Part shown: positions 42,269-51,271 of the stretch, piece after piece
How the letters are laid out: each line of letters starts with the position of its first letter
How positions within the stretch are numbered: the stretch's first letter is position 1
NCBI RefSeq assembly: GCF_016904945.1
Contig: NZ_JADIKF010000039.1
Span: 682,001 to 746,000 of the forward strand
Origin: Dyella mobilis
Lineage (GTDB): Bacteria; Pseudomonadota; Gammaproteobacteria; Xanthomonadales; Rhodanobacteraceae
DNA length: 64,000 nt
Direction of reading: 5' to 3'
The notes under the pieces: model-generated
Told to the model about the DNA's origin: nothing
The model's input: only the letters and a program-made list of their open reading frames with translations
The model's database searches: none
Position numbers and translations under genes: made by a program

Positions 42269-43297
42269 ATGCGCTGGATCAAATGTTTGTGCGCGGGCCT
42301 GGTGCTGGCCGCTGCCGTGGCGCATGCCGATGACACCGTGCAGCCGCTGCCCAGATTGAAGCTGGATTCAGCGCGCACGGCGGTGACTGGATTGTCTTCC
42401 GGTGCCTATATGGCGACTCAGATGCAGATCGCCTATCCGGACATTTTTCCGAATGCGGCACTGGTGGCGGGCGGCCCATATGGCTGCGCGCAGGACAAAC
42501 TGCAGGTTGCTCTGAGCACTTGCATGAAAGGCACGCCGGCGCCGGATGTTCAGGCATTGGTGGCCTCGGCCAAGCAACGAGCAGCTTCCGGCGACACGGG
42601 GCCGTTGCAGGATCTGGCCCATGCCCGCGTCTACCTGCTGCACGGTAGCGAAGATGCAATAGTTGCGCCGGCGGTGGCGGAGGCTGCGGCGCATTTCTAT
42701 GAAGCTCTGAAGGATCAGCCTGGCTTGGCGGGCTTGCAGGTGAACGACGACGGCCAGCGTGCATTCGGCCACAACCTTCCCACGGCAGCCAGCGGCGACG
42801 ATTGCGGCAAATCGATTTCGCCGTATCTGGGGCATTGCGGGTTTGATGCGGCGGGTGCGATCTTCGCGCAATTATTCGGTACGCCTGCGCACGCCGCCGC
42901 TGCGGAAGCACGCGGCACGCTGCAGCGTTTCGATCAGGATGCGCTGCGCCCGGACGGCAAGGACGCGCTGCTGGCGTCCACTGGCTATCTCTACGTGCCG
43001 CCCGATTGTGCCGCGGGCAAACGCTGCGGTTTGCTGGTGGCCTTCCATGGGTGCAAGCAGAATGCAGATGCGGTGGGGCAGGCGTTCGTGAAGGATGCGG
43101 GCTTCAACCGCTGGGCCGACGTTTACGACGTCGCCATCCTGTATCCTCAAACCAGGGCGAGTTTCGCGCCGTTGAATCCGCAGGCATGCTGGGATTGGTG
43201 GGGATATTCAGGCAGCCATTACGACACGCGCACGGGCGTGCAGTTGCTGTGGGTGGTGAATGCGGTAAAGGCGCTGGGGTTGCCGGTGAAGCATTGA
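42269..43297 (+). CDS. Poly(3-hydroxybutyrate) depolymerase family esterase
   Basis: The product is 342 aa with a signal peptide (ending AVAHA). The lipase box is GLSSG with Ser43, followed by AYMATQMQIAYPDIFPNAAL and a Cys (GPYGCA) typical of this PHB depolymerase group. A second half has LLVAFHGCKQNADAVGQAF, AILYPQT and WDWWGYSGSHYDTR with the catalytic histidine region. It would cleave PHB or hydroxybutyrate oligomers outside the cytoplasm. It is 64 bases before the sensor kinase gene and probably belongs to its regulon. Confidence 0.85.
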   Translation: MRWIKCLCAGLVLAAAVAHADDTVQPLPRLKLDSARTAVTGLSSGAYMATQMQIAYPDIFPNAALVAGGPYGCAQDKLQVALSTCMKGTPAPDVQALVASAKQRAASGDTGPLQDLAHARVYLLHGSEDAIVAPAVAEAAAHFYEALKDQPGLAGLQVNDDGQRAFGHNLPTAASGDDCGKSISPYLGHCGFDAAGAIFAQLFGTPAHAAAAEARGTLQRFDQDALRPDGKDALLASTGYLYVPPDCAAGKRCGLLVAFHGCKQNADAVGQAFVKDAGFNRWADVYDVAILYPQTRASFAPLNPQACWDWWGYSGSHYDTRTGVQLLWVVNAVKALGLPVKH

Positions 43298-43318
43298 TGG
43301 TTGGCGTTGATGACGGTT

Positions 43319-43342
43319 CGCTTCCCTGTATGCAGGGAAGCG
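43319..43342 (+). terminator. 10-bp inverted repeat after the depolymerase gene
   Basis: CGCTTCCCTG, TATG, CAGGGAAGCG lies 21 bases after the depolymerase stop and 19 bases before the sensor kinase start. It has no T-run. Confidence 0.45.
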
Positions 43343-43361
43343 GGCACGAGCGAAGGGCGCG

Positions 43362-46300
43362 ATGCTAAGCGCCGGGCTCATTGCCACCGCTGCATTGATC
43401 TGGTTGGGCCTGCTGTTCGGCGTGGCCGTCATCGGCGAGCGCCGCCCGCACCTGTTCGAGAAACGCTGGGCGATCATCTACGCGCTTTCGCTCGCCATCC
43501 ATTGCACGTCGTGGACGTTCTACGGCACCGTGACCCAGGCCAGCCGCTCCGGCTGGTGGTTGCCGCCGACGTTTGTCGGGGCGATCCTGATGTACGTGTT
43601 CGCGGTATCGGTACTGCGCCGGCTGGTGCAGCTGGCGCGTGAATACAACGCGGGTTCGATCGCGGATTTGATCGTGGTGCGCCTGGGGCGGCATGCCGGA
43701 CTGGCCGCGCTGGTGACGGTGGTGGTGCTGGTGGGCATCGTTCCGTATATCGCCTTGCAGCTCAAAGCGGTGGCGATGAGTTACACGCTGTTGCGAAGAG
43801 GTGAGCTGGCCGAATCGGCGCCTTGGCACGACAGTGCGTTGTACGTAGCCCTGCTGATGGCGTTGTTCGCGATGTTGTTCGGCACGCGGCGCGCTTCGGC
43901 CATGGCGCACAATCGCGGCCTGGTGCTGGCGATGGCGTTCGAATCCTTGTTCAAGCTTGGCGCGATGCTGGCGCTGGGTACGCTGCTGTTTACGCCGCTG
44001 CCGGCCGGGGCGGCGATCGGTGCGCCGCCGCCGCACGAAAGCAGCGGGTTTCCTGCGCTGATCCTGCTCGGCGCCTTGGCCATGTTTACCTTGCCTCATC
44101 AATTTCATGCCGGCGTGGTGGAGTGCCGCGACAGCTCGCACGTGCGCACGGCGCGTTGGCTGTTTCCGCTGTACATGCTGCTGATCGCCTTGCCGATCCT
44201 GCCCTTGGCGAAATTGGGCGACGCGTGGCTGGCACCCAGCGGTGTGCCGTCCGATTTGTATGTGCTTGCGTTGCCGTTGGCGCGTGAGCAACACGGTCTG
44301 GCCTTGCTGGCATTTCTCGGCGGCCTGAGCGCGGCCACCAGCATGGTGGTGGTGGCGACGCTGGCGTTGAGCCTGATGGTGGTCAATCATTTCATTGCGC
44401 CGTTGCGCGTGCGTGCGGGTTGGGGACGCGATGAGCGCGGCGATCTGCGCGGAGAGGTGCTCAACCAGCGCCGTGCGGCAATCCTCGCGGTAATTCTGCT
44501 GGCCTGGGCGTATAGCCGCTTGCTGGCGCGCAACGATGCGCTGGCGGATATCGGCGCGATTTCGTTTTCCGCCCTGGCCGGCTTGGCGCCGGCTTTGCTG
44601 GCTGCGGTATATCGGCCGCAATTGGGGCCGCGTGCCGTGGTGTGGGGTCTGGCGGTCGGCACCCTGGTGTGGTTTTACGTGTTGCTGCCGGCCGGCGTTT
44701 CTTCGTTGCCTGATTGGTTGCAGCAAGGTCCGTTGGGGTGGCGCTGGCTGACGCCGGACGGATTCATGGGGCTGGACGACTGGAGTCGCCTTGGCCGCGC
44801 GGTGATGCTGAGTCTGGTGGCTAACGTGCTGACGATGCTTGCTGTAGCCAATACGCAGTATGGACGCCGGCGCTGGACAGCCGGTGTGAGCAACGTGAGC
44901 GTGGTGGAGCTGCGCGCCCTCGCCGAGCGTTTTTTGCCGCACGAACGGGTCGAGCGCCTGTTCGCCGGCATGGATACGCAAGGTACGGCCGGCAGCGCGC
45001 GGGTCGCCGAGGTCGAGCACGAACTGGCGGCGGTGATCGGTGCGGCATCGGCCAGGCTGTTGCTGGAAGTGGTGCATCGGCAAGGGCGGGCCGAGTTGGA
45101 TACGGTGGCGGCCATCGTCGGCGAGGCGGCGCAGGATCTGCACTTCAGCCAGCGCGTACTGGAAGCCGCGCTGGAAAACATGAGCCAGGGCATTTGCGTG
45201 GTAGACAGCGACTTGTGCCTGGTCGCCTGGAACAGGCGCTATGTTGCGCTGTTCGGCTATCCGCCCGAATTGCTGCAGGTGGGCTTGCCGGTGGCGGAAT
45301 TGATTCGCCGCAATATTGCCGCGGGCATTATCGGTCCGGGTGACGTGGATGCGCGCGTGCGCCGCCGCCTTGCGCACATGCGCGCGGGCACCGAATTGCT
45401 GTCTGAGCGCCTCTTCCCCGATGGCACCGTGGTGGAGATTCGCGGTCACCCGATGCCAGGCGGTGGTTACGTGGCAACGTTTACCGACGTTACCGCGTTC
45501 CGCGAAGCCGAAAACGAACTCACGCTGGCCAACGAAACGCTGGAGCTGCGCGTGGCTGAACGCACGCGCGAGCTGGCGCAGGCGAGCGCGCAGGCGCATC
45601 GCGCCAATGAGGCGAAAAGCCACTTCCTGGCAGCGGTCAGCCACGACCTGATGCAACCGCTGCATGCGGCGCAACTGTTTGCACATGCACTGGCCGGACG
45701 CGGTTATGACGCTGCCAATGCGCGGCATCTCAACGACTCGCTGGCTGCTACGGAAGGTTTGCTGGCGGGGCTGCTGGATATTGCGCGACTGGAAGGCGGG
45801 CGCCTGCATCCGGAGCCGCGCGATTTTCCGCTGGCGGAAGTGCTTGAGCCGCTGGCGGCGGAGTTTCGTGCGCTGGCGACCGACCGCGGCGTGCGCCTGG
45901 GCGTGATCGAAAGCCGCGCCTGGGTGCGCTCCGATCCCTTGCTGCTGCGGCGCGTGTTGCAGAACTTTCTTTCCAATGCGTTGCGCTATAGCGAGCGCGG
46001 ACGTGTCTTGCTCGGCGTTCGCCGTCATGGCGCCGGCTTGCGCCTGGAAGTGTGGGATACCGGCCCGGGTATTGCCGAAGCGGAGCGCGGCATCATCTTC
46101 GAGGAATTCCGGCGCGGCAGTGCGGCAGGCGGCGGGCAGGGGCTCGGCTTGGGACTGTCGATCGCACAACGCGTTGCAACGTTGCTGGAACATCCATTGG
46201 GGCTTCGCACCTGGCTGGGACGCGGCAGCGTGTTCTATCTCGACCTGCCACGTGCAACGTCGGCTTATCACGCTTCGGCGCCGACCATGGATGAGGTGCG

Positions 46301-46673
46301 TCCGCTGCCTGCCGGGCGTGCCTTGATCCTGGATAACGAACCTGCCGCGCTGGCGGCGCTAGCTGCCTTGCTGGGCAGTTGGGGCTGGGAAGTGCATGCG
46401 GCTGCCCAGCCTGGGCACGCGCTCGCGGCGCCTTGGCGACCCGATCTGTGCGTGCTGGATTATCACCTGGACCGGGGGCAGACCGGACTGGAAGTGCTGG
46501 ACGCGCTGCGTCGCCAACACCCGCAACTGCAGGCGGTGATGCTTACCGCCGATCGCGATGGAGCATTGCGCCAACGCATCCTCGAAGCCGGTGCGACAGT
46601 GTTGTACAAGCCGCTCAAGCCGCTGGCGATGCGTCAGGTGATGTTGCGCGTAATGGCGGCTCGGGTGCAGTGA
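43362..46673 (+). CDS. Hybrid sensor histidine kinase with solute:sodium symporter-type N-terminus
   Basis: The product is 1103 aa. The first 500 or so residues hold about 13 transmembrane helices of the sodium:solute symporter family. A PAS domain follows (about 600-710, MSQGICVVDSDLCLVAWNRR), then the HisKA box with His761 (AAVSHDLMQPLHA), the ATPase domain (LRRVLQNFLSNALRYSERG, GGGQGLGLGLSIAQRV) and a C-terminal receiver with Asp1033 (CVLDYHLDRG). This architecture is that of the CrbS/MxtR/ErcS' kinases that control acetate, ethanol or short-chain acid use. It faces its likely partner, the LuxR-type regulator at 46691-47359. Confidence 0.93.
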   Translation: MLSAGLIATAALIWLGLLFGVAVIGERRPHLFEKRWAIIYALSLAIHCTSWTFYGTVTQASRSGWWLPPTFVGAILMYVFAVSVLRRLVQLAREYNAGSIADLIVVRLGRHAGLAALVTVVVLVGIVPYIALQLKAVAMSYTLLRRGELAESAPWHDSALYVALLMALFAMLFGTRRASAMAHNRGLVLAMAFESLFKLGAMLALGTLLFTPLPAGAAIGAPPPHESSGFPALILLGALAMFTLPHQFHAGVVECRDSSHVRTARWLFPLYMLLIALPILPLAKLGDAWLAPSGVPSDLYVLALPLAREQHGLALLAFLGGLSAATSMVVVATLALSLMVVNHFIAPLRVRAGWGRDERGDLRGEVLNQRRAAILAVILLAWAYSRLLARNDALADIGAISFSALAGLAPALLAAVYRPQLGPRAVVWGLAVGTLVWFYVLLPAGVSSLPDWLQQGPLGWRWLTPDGFMGLDDWSRLGRAVMLSLVANVLTMLAVANTQYGRRRWTAGVSNVSVVELRALAERFLPHERVERLFAGMDTQGTAGSARVAEVEHELAAVIGAASARLLLEVVHRQGRAELDTVAAIVGEAAQDLHFSQRVLEAALENMSQGICVVDSDLCLVAWNRRYVALFGYPPELLQVGLPVAELIRRNIAAGIIGPGDVDARVRRRLAHMRAGTELLSERLFPDGTVVEIRGHPMPGGGYVATFTDVTAFREAENELTLANETLELRVAERTRELAQASAQAHRANEAKSHFLAAVSHDLMQPLHAAQLFAHALAGRGYDAANARHLNDSLAATEGLLAGLLDIARLEGGRLHPEPRDFPLAEVLEPLAAEFRALATDRGVRLGVIESRAWVRSDPLLLRRVLQNFLSNALRYSERGRVLLGVRRHGAGLRLEVWDTGPGIAEAERGIIFEEFRRGSAAGGGQGLGLGLSIAQRVATLLEHPLGLRTWLGRGSVFYLDLPRATSAYHASAPTMDEVRPLPAGRALILDNEPAALAALAALLGSWGWEVHAAAQPGHALAAPWRPDLCVLDYHLDRGQTGLEVLDALRRQHPQLQAVMLTADRDGALRQRILEAGATVLYKPLKPLAMRQVMLRVMAARVQ

Positions 46674-46690
46674 ACGCGGCGAATCGGTGC

Positions 46691-47359
46691 TTACACGTGA
46701 TGCGCATCGCCGCCCGGTTCGCCCAGATCGAGCGAGCGCAACAGTACGCTCGCCTGGGTGCGATTGCGTACGCCGAGTTTTTCGAAGATGGCGGTGGCGT
46801 GTGCTTTCACCGTGCGCTCCTGGATGCCCAGGCGATCGGCGATCTGCTTGTTGAGCAGGCCTTCGGCGAGCAGGCTCAGCACGCGATATTGCTGTTCGGT
46901 AAGTCGTGCCAGTCGCGCGGCCAGATCCGTATCGGCAGGGTTGCCGGGCAGGGCGGCGACGCTGCGTGACAGGGTTGGCGGCAGCCAGCTGCCGCAGTCG
47001 AGCACGGCGGCGACCGCTTCGCCGATCTGACCAGGGTCCGCACTTTTGGGAATGAAGCCGGCGGCACCGTGATCGAGTACGCGTCGCACCACCTGCGGTT
47101 CGTCGTGCGCGGAAACCACCAGCACTGCAGCCGCCGGATATTGGCCGCGCAGGGCGGCGAGTCCGGATAGGCCGTGGCTCCCGGGCATGTGCAGGTCCAG
47201 CAGCACCAGGTCGATGTCGGGATCGGCGGACAGCGCATCGAGCACGCCGGGCAGGTCGCTGGCCTCCTGCACGCTGCAGGTGTCCAGGTGCTCGCTTGCC
47301 GCCTGGCGCAGCGCGGCGCGGAACAAGGGATGGTCGTCGGCGATCAACAAGCGTGGCAT
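46691..47359 (-). CDS. LuxR/NarL-type response regulator
   Basis: The product is 222 aa. The receiver domain is LLIADDHPLFRAALRQ with the phospho-acceptor in DLVLLDLHMPG, and the LuxR helix-turn-helix is LTEQQYRVLSLLAEGLLNKQ through LGIQERTVKAHATAIFEKLG. It resembles the AgmR/ErdR/CrbR regulators paired with symporter-type kinases. It is convergent with that kinase (17 bases) and divergent from the 3-hydroxybutyrate oligomer hydrolase gene. The ATG at 47359 is chosen over an upstream start at 47371. Confidence 0.92.
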   Translation of the reverse strand: MPRLLIADDHPLFRAALRQAASEHLDTCSVQEASDLPGVLDALSADPDIDLVLLDLHMPGSHGLSGLAALRGQYPAAAVLVVSAHDEPQVVRRVLDHGAAGFIPKSADPGQIGEAVAAVLDCGSWLPPTLSRSVAALPGNPADTDLAARLARLTEQQYRVLSLLAEGLLNKQIADRLGIQERTVKAHATAIFEKLGVRNRTQASVLLRSLDLGEPGGDAHHV

Positions 47360-47427
47360 GACGCGAACCATAGCGGGGGCCGCAGGTCGCGTCGAGGTAA
47401 AAAATGGCGGGTCCCCGGGTAAGCATG

Positions 47428-47441
47428 TTGTACTTTCGTAC
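47428..47441 (+). promoter_or_regulatory. 14-bp motif TTGTACTTTCGTAC, copy 2
   Basis: The motif lies 37 bases before the hydrolase start at 47478 and 69 bases upstream of the response regulator start at 47359. It is identical to the reverse complement of 39881-39894. It is the best candidate for the binding site of the local LuxR-type regulator. Confidence 0.65.
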
Positions 47442-47477
47442 GATAGCCCAGCCCACCGGGCTTGCTATGGTAGGCGG

Positions 47478-49310
47478 ATGAATATCCGCACCTGTCTGAT
47501 TGGTATCGCCGCCCTGGCGTTGGTTGCCGGCGTGGCACGGTCGTCGACGACGGAGCCTTCGATGCAAGGGATCGAATTTGTGCGGGGCGAGGTGAGCGTC
47601 ACCACGCATCGCGATCACGACGATCTGCTCAGTGCCGGGCTCGGGCTCGCCGGCCTGAAAGGGGCGCTGGCTCCCTTTGCGGACGCCGCGCATCCCACCG
47701 TTGAGGAATTGCGCCGGCGCGCGATCCAGACCAGTTGGAAAGGCATTGCCGATCTCGGTCCGCTGGGCGGCTACGGCACGGTGTACGGCGCGGTGCCGGA
47801 CGTTCCGGGGCGCGAATTCGAAGCCTTTGCGATGATTCCGGGAGCGCACGCGCCGCATCGCGTGCTGGTGCAGGTGCCCGATCATTTCGATCAGGCGCAT
47901 CGCTGCCTGGTGGTGACGGCGTCGTCCGGTTCGCGCGGCATTTATGGCGCGATTGCGCTGGCCGGCGCATGGGGCCTGCCGCGCGGCTGTGCAGTGGCGT
48001 ATACGGACAAAGGCACGGGGTCCGGCTACTTCGATTTCGCCGACGACAGCGGCGTGGCACTGGATGGCCAGCGCGCCAAGCGCGGCACTGCCGCGTTGGA
48101 GTTCGAGCCGGTTGCTACGAAGGGCGAAGGCATCGCCGTCAAGCACGCGCATTCGGGCGACAACCCGGAGGCGGATTGGGGGCGGCACGTTTTGCAGGCG
48201 GCACGCTTCGGCCTGGCGATGCTGGATCGCGCGTTTCCCGAGCAGGCACCGTTCACTGCGCAGAACACCAAAATTATTGCCACCGGTTTGTCGAACGGCG
48301 GCGGCGCGGTGTTGCAGGCGGCCGGTATCGATGATCAGCACTTGCTGGCCGGCGTAGTGGCGCTGGAGCCCAACGTGCACGTGCCTGGGCACGGGCGAGC
48401 GCTGTACGACTACGCGAGCGAAGCGGCGTTGTGGTTGCCGTGCGCTCTGGTCGATCAGCGTTTCGCATCGGCGCCGTTTGCGCGCGATGCGCACGGTGCG
48501 CAACATGCGGCGTGGGTAACCCGGTGCGCGAGTTTGCACGCGCAAGGGCTGTTGAAAAGCAGCACGCTGGATGCGCAGGCCAACGAAGCCTACGAACATT
48601 TGCGCAGCACCGGTTGGACCGACCAGGCGATGGCGACGGCGGCTTCGTCCACCGCGCTCGATTTGTGGCGGGTGATCGGTGTCGCCTATGCCTCCGCGTA
48701 TTTGCGTCGTGGCGCCGACGACATGCCATGTGGCTATCGTTACCAGGCACTGATCGACGGCAAGCCCGGCGTGGCTGACGAGGCTACGCGCGCAAGCTGG
48801 TGGGCGGATGCGTCGGGCATTCCCCCCGGCAACGGCATCGGTCTGTTTGGCGGCACGGACAACGGCGCCGACCCGCAGCTGGTCGGTATCAACTGTCTGC
48901 GGCGCTTGTGGACCGGCGATGATGCGGATGCGCGTGCCTTGCACGTGTCGGTGCGGGCCTTGGCTGTGCATCTACCGCGCAAGGATCTGCCGCTGTGGGT
49001 GATGCAGGGTGCGGACGACGGTCTGCTGCCGACGGCGTTCACCTCGGAACCTTATGTCGCGTGGCTACGCGAGGAAGGGCGCCGGCCGCTGTATTGGAAA
49101 GTGCCGCATGCGCAGCACTTCGATGCCTTCCTCGCCTTGCCGGGTTTCGGTGACCGGCACCTGCCGTTGTTGCCCTACGGCTACGCGGCGTTGGACCGGT
49201 TGTGGATGCATTTGTATCAGGGCGCGCCCTGGCCGGAGCAAGTGCCGGTGCCGCAAGGGCGGGCGCGTGGTGCGGGTGCGCTGGAGCGAGCGGCGTTGGC
49301 GTTGCCTTGA
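47478..49310 (+). CDS. D-(-)-3-hydroxybutyrate oligomer hydrolase family protein
   Basis: The product is 610 aa, close to the known size of the family. The signal peptide is NIRTCLIGIAALALVAGVAR. The catalytic serine is Ser272 in GLSNGGG. Other family segments are GSRGIYGAIALAGAWGLPRG, YTDKGTGSGYFDF, LPLWVMQGADDGLLPTAF and a C-terminal VPHAQHFDAFLALPGF with the histidine. It splits 3-hydroxybutyrate oligomers to monomers, presumably in the periplasm. The ATG at 47478 gives the signal peptide; longer frames were not used. Downstream gene ends 5 bases away, convergent. Confidence 0.9.
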   Translation: MNIRTCLIGIAALALVAGVARSSTTEPSMQGIEFVRGEVSVTTHRDHDDLLSAGLGLAGLKGALAPFADAAHPTVEELRRRAIQTSWKGIADLGPLGGYGTVYGAVPDVPGREFEAFAMIPGAHAPHRVLVQVPDHFDQAHRCLVVTASSGSRGIYGAIALAGAWGLPRGCAVAYTDKGTGSGYFDFADDSGVALDGQRAKRGTAALEFEPVATKGEGIAVKHAHSGDNPEADWGRHVLQAARFGLAMLDRAFPEQAPFTAQNTKIIATGLSNGGGAVLQAAGIDDQHLLAGVVALEPNVHVPGHGRALYDYASEAALWLPCALVDQRFASAPFARDAHGAQHAAWVTRCASLHAQGLLKSSTLDAQANEAYEHLRSTGWTDQAMATAASSTALDLWRVIGVAYASAYLRRGADDMPCGYRYQALIDGKPGVADEATRASWWADASGIPPGNGIGLFGGTDNGADPQLVGINCLRRLWTGDDADARALHVSVRALAVHLPRKDLPLWVMQGADDGLLPTAFTSEPYVAWLREEGRRPLYWKVPHAQHFDAFLALPGFGDRHLPLLPYGYAALDRLWMHLYQGAPWPEQVPVPQGRARGAGALERAALALP

Positions 49311-49315
49311 TCCCG

Positions 49316-50137
49316 CTACTGAGCGTCGTTGGCGAGCGCATCCAGCCGCTGCTTCATGGCGCTTAGCAGACAGGCGGAATCGGTTCCGCAAGCATCCCGT
49401 TTGCTCAGCCACGCGCGTTGTGAAGTCGTCAGTGGGGTCATGCTGTTTCCCGCACTTTTCGCGTCGTCGCGTGCCACTTTGTAGGACCAGGCTACGCTGC
49501 GGTCGAAAGATGCCAGCTGGATCGAGCCGCAGATGGTTTTTTCGACGGGCGACGCTGCCTTGCTGCAATCGAATGAAGCTTGCGGCTTGGCATCCTGGGG
49601 GAGGCGATTCAATACCAGCAGCGTTTCGTCGCGCCAGCGGATCACCAGTTGTCCTGCAGGCGTTACATACATCCACGAACCCATCATGCCTTGGCCCGTT
49701 CCCAGGTCGCTCTGCCAAAGTCCGCCCTTGCAGGTGATGCTGATCGCATCGACTTGCTCATTGGGCGTTGCTTTCAATTGGTAAGCCTCGGGATTGGGCA
49801 TGGAATCGGGATCGCTGTCGTCGCCGGTGTGGCCCAAGCTTCCGTCCATCAGCTTCACCAGCGCGACGTGCATGGTGGTTGCCTGTGGCGTTTCGCAGGT
49901 CGTCGAATCCGACGTGTCGTCGCGCACTTGCGAGCTTGAGAAGTTGAAGATGCGCCAGCGCAGCCGTGCGTCATTCCACACGTAATTGGTTTTGAAGGTG
50001 GCGTTGGTATTGGTGTGTACTTCGGCGACTTGCCAGCGGCCGAGCAACGCATCGGGAAGCGCGGCGGCGTAGCAGGGCATGGTGAATGCCAGGAGAGGCG
50101 CCAGCAGGGCGCTCGTGCGACGGAGAATGCGAAGCAA
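49316..50137 (-). CDS. Lysozyme-inhibitor LprI-like protein, candidate immunity protein
   Basis: The product is 273 aa with a signal peptide (LRRTSALLAPLLAFTMPCYA). The middle starts ALPDALLGRWQVAEVH. The C-terminal part (about 200-273) has FDCSKAASPVEKTICGS and LSKRDACGTDSACLLSAMKQ, the Cys-rich DUF1311/LprI domain seen in lysozyme inhibitors. I chose a TTG at 50137 with GAGGA 7 bases away; it gives a normal signal peptide. An ATG at 50194 would overlap the muramidase stop by 20 bases. The muramidase gene lies directly upstream on the same strand, so this protein probably protects the cell's own wall. Confidence 0.75.
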   Translation of the reverse strand: MLRILRRTSALLAPLLAFTMPCYAAALPDALLGRWQVAEVHTNTNATFKTNYVWNDARLRWRIFNFSSSQVRDDTSDSTTCETPQATTMHVALVKLMDGSLGHTGDDSDPDSMPNPEAYQLKATPNEQVDAISITCKGGLWQSDLGTGQGMMGSWMYVTPAGQLVIRWRDETLLVLNRLPQDAKPQASFDCSKAASPVEKTICGSIQLASFDRSVAWSYKVARDDAKSAGNSMTPLTTSQRAWLSKRDACGTDSACLLSAMKQRLDALANDAQ

Positions 50138-50174
50138 GGAAATGTCCTCGGAGCCGGAAATAAATGCTTTGTCG

Positions 50175-51002
50175 TCAGGAGATGGGCTGGCCATTCATTT
50201 CATACTTGCCGAGCATGAACAGCTTCACCTCGTCGGCACGGCGATGGGTCAAACCCTTGCTGACCTTGCCGCCCGTCGTATTGCCGGCCTTTATGACTTT
50301 CATGGCTTCAGCGGCCTTGCCGCCGTTGAGCAGGCGGGTGACGTGCGACCAGCGGCCGGCAGAGTTGTACGCGAAGCTCACCAGCGCATCGAACTCGTGT
50401 TGAGCCAGCGGCACCTTGAGCGACCTGCGAACGATTTGTTCGTAGTGAGGCACGATGTGGTGCAGCAGTTTCAGCTCCTGGTCTGGGTTGAGATCCACGT
50501 CCTTGTGGTGGTCCTTGACGAATTTGAGCATGTCCGCATTGGTGTACGTGCCACCTTTCTTGACCACCATGCCGGCTGCCTGCGAAACAGTCTTTGCAGC
50601 GTCGTCGGACAGGCCGATGGATTTCATGTCGGCGGTGATATCGCTCGCCGACCTGGCGCCCATGTCGTAACCGGGGCCGAGCGTGATGCCGCTCGAACCT
50701 CCGGGCCAATGAAGGTGATTGGAAACACCCTTCCACGCCTCGTGGGCGTAGATGAACTTGTAGCCCATCGGCGACAGCGAGCAGAGCTTGGCATCGGTCC
50801 TGACGTCGTTGGGCGGCATCAACGGAACCAGCACCGACAAGGTGCAGGGGTCGTTGGCCACCAGTCCCCAGCTCAACGGCGTTTCGGCCGGCAACCCGAA
50901 CGGTGCCGAGCTGTTGCCGAACAAGGAGGCAGTCGGCTTCCAAGGGTTGCCGAGGATGGACGCGGGGTCCCCCATTGGGGCGGGGTTGCGAAAATTTGCC
51001 AT
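50175..51002 (-). CDS. GH24/pesticin-type muramidase, candidate secreted effector
   Basis: The product is 275 aa. Residues 1-80 (NPAPMGDPASILGNPWKPTA onward) are Pro-rich, with no signal peptide. The lysozyme domain starts at KFIYAHEAWKG with the catalytic Glu88, then SSGITLGPGYDMG, the form of the active-site loop seen in pesticin-like muramidases, and ends with LAQHEFDALVSFAYNSAG. A muramidase without a signal peptide and with an N-terminal adapter region is typical of type VI secretion or bacteriocin effectors. ATG 51002 follows GAGAAGGG. The downstream LprI-like gene fits immunity. Confidence 0.8.
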   Translation of the reverse strand: MANFRNPAPMGDPASILGNPWKPTASLFGNSSAPFGLPAETPLSWGLVANDPCTLSVLVPLMPPNDVRTDAKLCSLSPMGYKFIYAHEAWKGVSNHLHWPGGSSGITLGPGYDMGARSASDITADMKSIGLSDDAAKTVSQAAGMVVKKGGTYTNADMLKFVKDHHKDVDLNPDQELKLLHHIVPHYEQIVRRSLKVPLAQHEFDALVSFAYNSAGRWSHVTRLLNGGKAAEAMKVIKAGNTTGGKVSKGLTHRRADEVKLFMLGKYEMNGQPIS

Positions 51003-51271
51003 GCCCTTCTCCCTGGACCGTCGAGATGGGCGAAGCATAGTCCATGGATAGGTATTGCGGTTGAAAGTGAAAGGGTTTTCACGGGCCGGTTTGCAGAACT
51101 GCGACAGGCGCAAATGAGTGCCTGCGCGAAGCATGGGTATCCAGCGGAAACGGGGACTGTCACGGCTGCGAGGGGAGCGGGCCGGTCGCAGGCCGGCCCC
51201 ACTGGCGTTATCCTTACCGATCCAAGCCCGTCCGTCGGGCACCGTACCCGTTTAAGACCCAAGGAACATCC

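Noticed and set aside
43365-46271. A 968-codon open frame opposite the sensor kinase gene
   Set aside because: The plus strand carries a full multi-domain kinase. The antisense peptide is low-complexity Gln/His/Arg with no motif.
46359-48971. An 870-codon minus-strand frame
   Set aside because: It runs through the response regulator in another frame and opposite the oligomer hydrolase. No recognisable protein results.
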